From Methylobrevis pamukkalensis (GTDB lineage Bacteria; Pseudomonadota; Alphaproteobacteria; Rhizobiales; Pleomorphomonadaceae), in NCBI RefSeq assembly GCF_001720135.1, contig NZ_MCRJ01000018.1:1-45688 (forward strand): DNA of 45,688 nucleotides, written 5' to 3'. Shown one piece after another: positions 38,830-45,688 of the stretch; position 1 is the stretch's first letter; the number at the start of each line of letters is the position of its first letter. The notes below the pieces were generated by a model that worked only from the letters and a program-made list of their open reading frames with translations, made no database searches and was not told where the DNA came from. The position numbers were made by a program, and so were the translations under genes.

Positions 38830-39734
38830 ATGACGGACACCAAGGAATTCCACGCCCCCCTGCCCGAGGATCTGGAGGGCAAGAAGGTCCGCGCCGCCGC
38901 GTGGTTCGCCGAACTGCGCGACCGGATCTGTGCCGCCTTCGAGGATCTGGAGGACCGGCTTGCCGGATCGGACGACGCCCCCGGCCGCTTCGAGCGCACG
39001 CCGTGGCAGCGCGCCGACCATTCCGGGGCGCCCGGCGGCGGCGGCGTGATGTCGATGATGAAGGGCCGCGTCTTCGAGAAGGTCGGCGTCCACGTCTCCA
39101 CCGTCCACGGCGAATTTGCGCCCGAGTTCCGCGGCCAGATTCCGGGCGCGTCGGAAGACCCGCGCTTCTGGGCCGGCGGCATCTCGCTGATCGCCCACCT
39201 GTGGAATCCCAACGTGCCGGCCGTGCACATGAACACGCGGATGGTGGTCACCTCGCGGCAGTGGTTCGGCGGCGGCGCCGACCTGACCCCCGTGCTCGAC
39301 CGTCGCCGCACCCAGGAAGATCCGGACACGATCGCCTTCCACGGCGCGATGCAGGCCGCCTGCGAGGGCCACGCCCCGGCGGACTACCCCCGCTTCAAGG
39401 CCTGGTGCGACGAGTATTTCTATCTGAAGCACCGGGCCGAGACGCGCGGCGTCGGCGGCATCTTCTACGACTATCTGAACTCGGGCGACTGGGAGGCCGA
39501 TTTCGCCCTGACCCAGAGCGTCGGGCTCGGCTTCCTGGACATCTACCCGACGCTGGTCGCCGCCAACATGGCGACCCCGTGGACGGAGGCCGACCGCGAG
39601 GAACAGCTGGTGCGGCGCGGCCGCTACGTGGAGTTCAACCTGCTCTACGACCGGGGCACGATCTTCGGCCTGAAGACCGGCGCAACATCGCCTCGATCCT
39701 GTCGTCGATGCCGCCGGTTGCAAAATGGCCGTGA
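38830..39734 (+). CDS. hemF: Oxygen-dependent coproporphyrinogen III oxidase (HemF), one frameshift
   Basis: Haem biosynthesis enzyme of about 301 residues that decarboxylates coproporphyrinogen III to protoporphyrinogen IX using oxygen. Family segments are [61 protein letters not shown] and [20 protein letters not shown]. One G is lost near 39681 (ggcggcaac). The other frame supplies the conserved end [17 protein letters not shown] supply of haem fits the neighbouring bc1 genes but is not specific to them. Confidence 0.95.
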
Positions 39735-39742
39735 CGAAAAAC

Positions 39743-39779
39743 ATGAAGGGCGGGAGGGTTTCCCCTTCCCGCCCAGCAT
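39743..39779. terminator. Bidirectional hairpin between hemF and the second I78 lipoprotein
   Basis: GGGCGGGA (39748-39755) pairs with TCCCGCCC (39767-39774), and the inner GGG and CCC extend the stem around a short T-rich loop. CATG flanks on both sides add weak pairing. There is no long T run. Its place between two convergent genes supports a shared terminator. Confidence 0.6.
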
Positions 39780-39852
39780 GTTGACGACAGATCCGGATTC
39801 GCTTTTCGAGACACCGGACTCAACTTGCGAGCCGGCTTCTGCCGTGAACGGC

Positions 39853-40242
39853 TTAGCCGCAGGACAGGTTGCGGATGCGGTCGCGGTTGTTGACCTCGAT
39901 GTTCAGGCGGTCGGCGCGGTAGTCGCGGGTGGTGAACTCACCTGGACGGATGACGCGGACGGTGCGGGCACCAGAGGCGTTCTGGGCATCGCGGACCACA
40001 CGGCCGACTGCGCGCTCGCCGATGACGAAGCGGGCATTGCGGGCATCACACCGGCCACGCGGCGGGCGCACGACGATCGGCGACGGGTCGCGCGGCGGAC
40101 GCACGATGATCGGACCGCGGTCCGGCTGCGGGCGTATCACGACCGGCCTCGGGCCCTGTTCGGGCGGAACGTAGACGGAGGTGTTGCAGCCCGCGAGCAG
40201 CAGGCTGCCACCGAGCAGCAGCATGACGGCTTTGATATTCAT
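39853..40242 (-). CDS. I78 family peptidase inhibitor lipoprotein
   Basis: Lipoprotein of 129 residues. A signal ending in a lipobox ([13 protein letters not shown]) is followed by a Pro/Arg-rich spacer with repeated VVIRP/IIVRP/VVRP units ([20 protein letters not shown]). A complete I78 domain then follows: [48 protein letters not shown] and the final NLSCG. The two cysteines are the pair that forms the I78 disulfide. I78 members inhibit serine proteases such as subtilisins. Surface or periplasmic placement suggests protection from proteases. The frame is intact, unlike that of its relative at 37264-38108. Confidence 0.85.
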   Translation of the reverse strand: MNIKAVMLLLGGSLLLAGCNTSVYVPPEQGPRPVVIRPQPDRGPIIVRPPRDPSPIVVRPPRGRCDARNARFVIGERAVGRVVRDAQNASGARTVRVIRPGEFTTRDYRADRLNIEVNNRDRIRNLSCG

Positions 40243-40411
40243 GTGACCCGTTTCCTTATCCCTCACCCGGCCGCGCCACCCGTTCGGAAGCGCGCACACG
40301 CCGCGTGCGCATCATCTAACGCCGAGGACGGCGTATCGATCCAGAAATATCATGCAGGATGAACGGAAGCTGAATTCTCCTGCAATACCGTCGTCTGGTG
40401 GCGACCTCATC

Positions 40412-41637
40412 TCACGGCGCTTCCGCTGCCGGAATCTCCGGAAGAACTTCAAAATCCGAAGAAACCCATTGATCTTCCAAGGACTTGAAGACACGTCCCA
40501 GATCCGGCCCCGGACGATGCCCTGCGGCGATCAGGGCCGCTCCGTCGATCGGAAACCGCGGCAACGGCCATGAGCCTGCCAGGGCAAGAAGGTCCGGGTC
40601 GGGATTCGCCCCGCTCACCGCCGCCGCCAGATCGAGCCCGGCGAGAACCCCCTCGCGGCCGTGCCGGTAGATCGCCGCGCGCAGGACTTTCGGCATGGGG
40701 CGGGGACCGAGCCGACGGGCAAGACGGGACGCTGCGGCGATCGCCGTCTCCTGCGCCCGCGACAGCCGCAGGCAGCGGGCAAGCCGCGGGGCATCCTCCT
40801 CGGTGAAGGTGCAAAGCGCCGCAAGCGCCGTCGTCGCACGGACCTCGCCGCCCGCCTCCCGTGCGAAGACCAGCAGGCGGCCGAGCACCTCGGCCGGCCG
40901 ACCCCGGCGATCACGGGACCGAGCAGCCCAGCCTCCTGCATCACGGCCGCGATCGCGCCGGCGCGGCGCCCGGTGACGAGCTTCAGCATCTCCTGGCCGA
41001 TCCGCTCGCGCGAGAGGATGTCGAGGCCGCGCCGGGCGCGGATCGACGCCGCCAGCCCCTCCGCATCGGGTTCGCCGCTGCCGTAGACCGCGTGGAAGCG
41101 GAAGAAGCGCAGGATGCGCAGATAGTCCTCGGCAATCCGCGCCGCCGGATCGCCGATGAAACGGACCCGCCCGGCGAGCGCATCCGCGATGCCGCCGCAG
41201 GGATCGAACAGCGTCCCGTCGCGGTCGGCATAGATCGCGTTCATGGTGAAGTCGCGCCGCCCGGCGTCGGCCGCCCAGTCGTCGGTGAAGGCGACGGTCG
41301 CCCGCCGCCCGTCGGTGGCGATGTCCGCGCGCAGCGTCGTCACCTCGAAGGCGCAGCCGGCGACGACGACCGTGACCGTGCCATGGTCGAGGCCGGTCGG
41401 ATGGACGGCAAGACCGGCGGCGCGGGCGCGCTGCATCACGGTTTCAGGGGCGGCGTCGGTGGCGAGATCCACATCGGCCACAGCCACGCCGATCAGCGTG
41501 TTGCGCACCGCCCCGCCGACCGCGCGCAGCCGCGTGCCCGGGGTCTCGACCACGTCGAACAGCCGTTGCAACGCCGGATCAGCGAGGAAGGCCGCACCGG
41601 CGATGCTGCGCGGCGGGATCTGCGCTTCGCCCGGCAT
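40412..41637 (-). CDS. cca: CCA tRNA nucleotidyltransferase / poly(A) polymerase family (one frameshift)
   Basis: Class II nucleotidyltransferase of about 408 residues that builds or repairs the 3' CCA end of tRNAs. The catalytic head has RAVGGAVRNTLIGVAVADVD, with the metal-binding DVD, then AGRRDFTMNAIYADRDGTLF and EDYLRILRFFRFHAVYG. The frame breaks near 40895, where a GGG has become GG after GPVIAGVGR. The other frame continues EVLGRLLVFAREAGGEVRAT to the end. The start shares one base with the nudix stop (TGATG), so cca and the nudix gene are coupled. Confidence 0.93.
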
Positions 41638-42290
41638 CAGGCAAAGACCTGCTCGTAGAACAGCCGGACGATGCCGGCCGTCACACCCCAGATCCGCCGC
41701 TCCTCATAGGGCATGGCGTAGACCCTGCGCGTCAGGCCCTTGTACTCGCGCATCTCGAACAGGTGGTTGTCCGGCGCCATCAGGAAGCCGAGCGGCACCT
41801 CGAACACGTCGGCCACCTCGTCCGGATTGGGCTGCAACGGTGGATCCGGCTGGACGAGGCCGACCACCGGCACGATCTCGTAGCCGGAGTTGGAGATGTA
41901 GCTGTCGAGCTGGCCGAGCGGCTCGACCAGTCGGCGGTCGAGGCCGATCTCTTCTTCCGCCTCGCGCAGGGCCGCGACCAGCGGGCCGCCGTCTTCCGGG
42001 TCGATCTTGCCGCCGGGAAAGGCGATCTGGCCCGCGTGGGCGCGCATGTGGTCGTTGCGCCGGGTGAAGATCACCGTGGTGCCGCTCTCGCGCAGCACCA
42101 GCGGGATCAGCACCGCCGCCGGCCGCAGCGTCAGCCCCTCGATCATCGACGCGAGCGAGGGCTCGGTGACATGGTCGCCCCAGAGGCTGCGCCGCACGGC
42201 GGTGACGCCCTCGACCGGATGCATGCGCCCGATCCGCGAGCGGAGATCCGCCTCGTCGAACCCCATTGCCGAGGCTGGCCGGTCATGCAT
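41637..42290 (-). CDS. CoA pyrophosphatase, nudix hydrolase (NudL type)
   Basis: Protein of about 217 residues. The nudix box reads GGKIDPEDGGPLVAALREAEEEIGL, given here as GGKIDPEDGG then PLVAALREAEEEIG. It is preceded by RRNDHMRAHAGQIAFPGG, whose HAGQIAFPGGK form is typical of CoA-type (NudL/PCD1) enzymes that split coenzyme A to phosphopantetheine and 3',5'-ADP. SYISNSGYEIVPVVG follows. The start at 42290 is preferred and overlaps the DUF1285 stop by 8 bases. An upstream Met lies 30 bases earlier. The three genes DUF1285, nudix and cca form one operon. Confidence 0.88.
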   Translation of the reverse strand: MHDRPASAMGFDEADLRSRIGRMHPVEGVTAVRRSLWGDHVTEPSLASMIEGLTLRPAAVLIPLVLRESGTTVIFTRRNDHMRAHAGQIAFPGGKIDPEDGGPLVAALREAEEEIGLDRRLVEPLGQLDSYISNSGYEIVPVVGLVQPDPPLQPNPDEVADVFEVPLGFLMAPDNHLFEMREYKGLTRRVYAMPYEERRIWGVTAGIVRLFYEQVFA

Positions 42291-42905
42291 CGCCCGCCTC
42301 CTCCTCTCCCACCTCTTCATGGCCGCCGAGCAGGTGGAAAGTGCCCCCGGCCCAGACGCCGGCGACCCCGTCCTCCTCTTCGACGAGCGCGGCAAGGTCA
42401 TAGGCGAGCGCGCGGGTCAGCCGGGCGTCCAGCCCACGCCGCACGTGGACATAGGGCACGAAGGCTCGCCCCTCGCGGCCCGAAGGCGATGCTCCGGCCC
42501 GGCCTCGACCACGTCGCCGAGATTGGTGCGCAGCACGATCCGCTGCCCGGCGCCCGTCCCGGAGACATGCATCTCGACCCCAAGGAACGGCACGTCGTCG
42601 ACGGCGATTTCCAGCTTCTCGGCCGGGGTGACCAGCAGGTAGCGGTCGCCCTCGCGCATCAGCACGGTGGAAAAGAGCCGCACCAGCGCCTCGCGGCCGA
42701 TCGGCGAACCCATGTAGTGCCAGCCGCCGTTGGCATCGATCCGCATGTCGATCGCGCCGCATTCGGGCGGGGTCCAGCGCTCGACCGGAGCAAGGCGCTC
42801 GTGGCCGGGCGCCGCCCGCGACAGCAGCGCCGCAAGGCCGGCCAGCCGGTCGTCGTCCTCGCCGGATTTGCTCGCCGCGTCGTCTGCCTGCGTCCTCGCC
42901 GTCAT
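42283..42905 (-). CDS. DUF1285 domain protein (one frameshift)
   Basis: Protein of about 207 residues belonging to the DUF1285 family, whose function is unknown. Recognisable segments are APVERWTPPECGAIDMRIDA, NGGWHYMGSPIGREALVRLF, GDRYLLVTPAEKLEIAVDD and VPFLGVEMHV. One G is lost near 42481 after GPEHRLR. The next frame supplies GREGRAFVPYVHVRRGLDAR, a conserved DUF1285 end, then an acidic tail. GGAGAG lies nine bases before the ATG at 42905. It heads the DUF1285-nudix-cca operon. Confidence 0.82.
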
Positions 42906-43086
42906 CGCCCTTCGCTCTCCCGTGGCTCGCGACACGCGGCCCTCCGCGCGGCCGGTCCCAAAGTCGCCCCATTGCCCCTGTCCGATGGCCTCGACATGTC
43001 GCCGGGACGCTGGACGGCGGCCGCATCAACTCTATGTGCATTTCTTGTCGCACGTCGCGCTGACAGGATGCGCCGAGGGGGCGAAG

Positions 43087-43200
43087 ATGTCAGACTGGTC
43101 CGGCGAACGCCATGGGGCATGCGGGAAGAGCACCTTCGACGCAAGCCGGCGCGCGGCGCGGCCGCTGGCGGAACCGGCAGAGGAGAAAGCACGGTCATGA
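43087..43200 (+). CDS. Possible 37-residue upstream ORF coupled to moxR
   Basis: This is a short frame (MSDWSGERHGACGKS, ending EEKARS) with GAGGGGG five bases before its ATG. Its TGA stop overlaps the moxR ATG as ATGA, the arrangement expected of a coupled leader or small gene. It resembles no family I know, and chance is quite possible in DNA this GC-rich. Confidence 0.25.
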   Translation: MSDWSGERHGACGKSTFDASRRAARPLAEPAEEKARS

Positions 43201-44203
43201 GCGCACCTGTCACTGGTCTGCCCGTCGACGAACAGGCGATCCTCGCCGAGGCCGAGGCCGCCACCGGCCGGATCATCGCCGCCCGCGAGGCGATTGCGCG
43301 CATCATCTTCGGCCAGGAACAGGTGGTCGAGCGCACGCTGGTGACGATCCTGTCCGGCGGACACGGGCTTCTGGTCGGCGTGCCCGCCTTGCCAAGACCC
43401 GCCTCGTGGAAACCCTGGGCACCGTGCTCGGCCTGTCCGAGCGCCGCGTCCAGTTCACGCCCGACCTGATGCCCTCCGACATTCTCGGCTCCGAGGTGAT
43501 GGAGCAGGCGCCGGACGGCTCGCGCGCCTTCCGCTTCATCCGCGGCCCGGTGTTCGCCCAGCTGCTGATGGCCGACGAGATCAACCGCGCCAGCCCGCGC
43601 ACCCAGTCGGCGCTGCTGCAGGCGATGCAGGAGCGCCACGTCACCGTCGCCGGCCAGCGCCACGACCTGCCCGCACCCTTCCATGTGCTCGCGACCCAGA
43701 ACCCGCTGGAGCAGGAAGGCACCTATCCCCTGCCCGAAGCCCAGCTCGACCGCTTCCTGATGCAGATCGACGTCCACTATCCGGACCGCGAGTCGGAGCG
43801 GAAGATCCTGCTGGAGACCACCGGCATGACCGAGGCCAAGCCCCAGAAGGTGCTGGACGGCGGCGAGATCATGAAGCTGCAGAAGCTCGTGCGCCGGGTG
43901 CCCGTCGGCGCCTCGGTGGTGGAGGCGATCCTCGATCTCGTCCGCTCCGCCCGCCCCGGCGGCACCACCGGCCGCTATGCCGATTCGATCGCCTGGGGCC
44001 CCGGCCCGCGCGCCAGTCAGTCGCTGATGCTCACCGTCCGCGCCCGGGCGCTGGCCCAGGGCCGGCTCTCACCCTCGGTCGACGACGTCAAGGCGCTGGC
44101 CGAGCCCGTCCTGCAGCACCGCATGGCGCTCACCTTCGCCGCCCGCGCCGACGGCATCACCATCCGCGACGTGATCGCCGAGCTCGCCGGAGGCATCGGA
44201 TAG
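43197..44203 (+). CDS. moxR: MoxR family AAA+ ATPase (one frameshift)
   Basis: AAA+ ATPase of about 335 residues, a chaperone-like protein that acts with von Willebrand-domain partners encoded downstream. IIFGQEQVVERTLVTILSGG leads to the Walker A loop GVPGLAKT, seen after restoring one G near 43386. Walker B is QLLMADEINRASPRTQSALL. Sensor segments are HVLATQNPLEQEGTYPLPEA and QLDRFLMQID. The C-terminal lid ends RDVIAELAGGIG. It starts a plus-strand operon with DUF58 and BatA-like genes. Confidence 0.93.
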
Positions 44204-44208
44204 CATCG

Positions 44209-45152
44209 ATGGCCACCCGCCCGACGTCCGCAGCGACCGCGTCCACGACGACCACTCCGCTTCTCCGTCCTGCGATGACGGCCGATGCCCGGGCCCTGGC
44301 GGCGGCGCTGCCCGACCTGCTGGTCGAGGCGCGGCAGGTGGCCAACACGGTCGCTTCCGGCTGGCACGGCCGGCGCCGGGCCGGCGTCGGCGAGGACTTC
44401 TGGCAGTTCCGCCCGTTCCATTTCGGCGAACCCGCCCGGCGCATCGACTGGCGTCGCTCCGCCCGTGACGAACACCTCTATGTTCGCGAGCGCGAGCTCG
44501 AGACTGCCCACACCGTCTGGCTGTGGGGCGACCTGTCCGCCTCCATGCGCTTCCGCTCGGGCCGCAACGGCGCCACCAAGCGCGACCGCGCCGTGATCCT
44601 GCTGATTGCGCTCGCCGAACTGCTGGCCCGTTCCGGCGAACGGGTCGGCCTGCTCGGCCATGGCCGCGCCATCTCGAGCCGCGACGCCGCCGAACGGCTG
44701 GCCCTGACGCTGTCCCATGTGGACGAGGAGACGGTCCGGCCGGCGAGCGACGCCGTCCGTCGCTTCAACGAGGTGGTGCTGTTCGGCGACTTCCTCGAAG
44801 GCGCGACGAGGTGGCGGCGGATCTCGCCCGCCTCGCCGGCACCGGCGCGCGGGTGCATCTCGTCCAGGTGCTCGATCCCGTGGAGGAGACCTTCCCCTTC
44901 GACGGCCGCACCGAATTCCGCGATCCGGAGACCGGCGCGCGGCTGACCGCCGGCCGCGCCGAGGCCTGGCGCGAGGCCTATCTCGCCGAACTTGCCGCCC
45001 TGCGCGACCGGTTGCGGCTGGAATGCCGCCGGCCCGGCTGGAGCTTCCTCGCCCATCACACCAGCCGCCCGCCGACCGAGGTGCTGCTGGCGCTGCATGC
45101 CCGCCTTGCCGCCATGGCGCCGCACGCCGGCGTGGCCGGAGGTGCCTCATGA
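44209..45152 (+). CDS. DUF58 domain protein (one frameshift)
   Basis: Protein of about 314 residues. The DUF58 signature GEDFWQFRPFHFGEPARRID is followed by WRRSARDEHLYVRERELE, and then a von Willebrand A-like fold (VWLWGDLSASMRFRSG). One C is lost near 44804. The next frame continues DEVAADLARLAGTGARVHLV and runs to the end. It begins 5 bases after moxR and overlaps the next gene as ATGA. DUF58 proteins are usual MoxR partners, and their precise role is unknown. Confidence 0.88.
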
Positions 45153-45688
45153 GCGGATTTCCCCTCGCCTTCGCCGCGCCCTGGGCCCTGGTCGGCCTGC
45201 TGGCCCTGCCGGTGCTGTGGTGGCTGCTGCGGGTGACGCCGCCGCGCCCGAAGTCCGTGACCTTCCCGCCGCTGCGCCTGCTGCTCGGCCTGCGCGTCGA
45301 CGACGAGACCCCCTCGCGCACGCCGTGGTGGCTGACCGCGCTGCGGCTGGCGCTCGCCGCCTTCCTGATCTTTGCGCTCTCCGGCCCGACCTGGCGACCG
45401 GAGGGTGCGGTCGTGTCCGGCGACGGCCCGTTGTGGGTGCTGGTCGACAACGGCTGGTCCTCCGCCCCGGACTGGGAACTGCGCCAGCGCACCGCCCGCG
45501 CGGTGCTGGCCGATGCCGGCGACGGCGACCGGCCGGTCGTGCTGATCGCCACGGCCGACGGCCCGTCGCAGGATCTCGCGCTCGGCACGCCGCAGACGGC
45601 GTTGCAGCGGCTCGCCGCCCTCACGCCCCGCGGCTGGATGCCGGATCGCGCTGCCCTGCTGACGCCGCTGGCGGAGGCCGCCGCCGCG
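45149..45688 (+). CDS. BatA-like / DUF4159 membrane protein (3' end beyond window)
   Basis: N-terminal 180 residues only. BatA-type start with two membrane helices: FAAPWALVGLLALPVLWWLL followed by the RVTPPRPK loop, and ALRLALAAFLIFALSGPTWR. A periplasmic or cytoplasmic von Willebrand-like segment then begins (PLWVLVDNGWSSAPDWELRQ). In alphaproteobacteria the gene after DUF58 is usually a long BatA-DUF4159 protein, but the distinguishing C-terminus is outside the window. It overlaps DUF58 by 4 bases. Confidence 0.83.
   Translation, partial: MSGFPLAFAAPWALVGLLALPVLWWLLRVTPPRPKSVTFPPLRLLLGLRVDDETPSRTPWWLTALRLALAAFLIFALSGPTWRPEGAVVSGDGPLWVLVDNGWSSAPDWELRQRTARAVLADAGDGDRPVVLIATADGPSQDLALGTPQTALQRLAALTPRGWMPDRAALLTPLAEAAAA

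Overview
The window is chromosomal DNA from a GC-rich alphaproteobacterium, most likely a member of the Hyphomicrobiales (Rhizobiales). The evidence is a long division and cell wall (dcw) cluster in alphaproteobacterial order, a petABC operon with mtnP and apt close by, trmL next to hemF, and a DUF1285-nudix-cca block beside a MoxR/DUF58 cluster. Several GANTC (CcrM-type) sites sit in the ftsA-ftsZ gap. No rRNA, tRNA, CRISPR array or insertion sequence with a transposase was seen.

Layout. Positions 1-19013, minus strand: mraZ, rsmH, ftsL, ftsI, murE-murF (one fused frame), mraY, murD, ftsW, murG, murC, murB, ddl, ftsQ, ftsA, ftsZ. These genes make lipid II precursors and the divisome. The tight packing is broken once, between murC and murB, by a small GIY-YIG nuclease gene bracketed by two identical 34-bp inverted copies of a palindromic element. 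A four-unit TGGGN-type repeat, the expected MraZ box, overlaps the predicted mraZ promoter.

Positions 19500-29800 are mixed: two MaoC-like genes, a GNAT acetyltransferase remnant, efp divergent from its lysyl-transferase epmA, a secreted protein of unknown function, an Rdx (SelT/W/H) protein, an Fsr-type MFS exporter divergent from an AraC regulator, an MltB-type lytic transglycosylase, apt, a soluble PAS histidine kinase and mtnP. Positions 29870-33060 hold the cytochrome bc1 operon petA-petB-petC with its terminator. Positions 33065-36850 hold two tandem ABC exporter half-molecules. Positions 37264-40242 hold two I78-type inhibitor lipoproteins flanking trmL and hemF. Positions 40412-45688 hold cca, a CoA-type nudix hydrolase and DUF1285 on the minus strand, then moxR, DUF58 and a BatA-like gene on the plus strand running off the edge.

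An important caveat is that about 21 one-base indels break 16 genes, many of them essential (ftsZ, murC, murE, ftsI). Nearly all are the loss of one G or C from a short G or C run. They are best read as sequencing or assembly errors rather than pseudogenes, and the broken genes are annotated here across their frameshifts.
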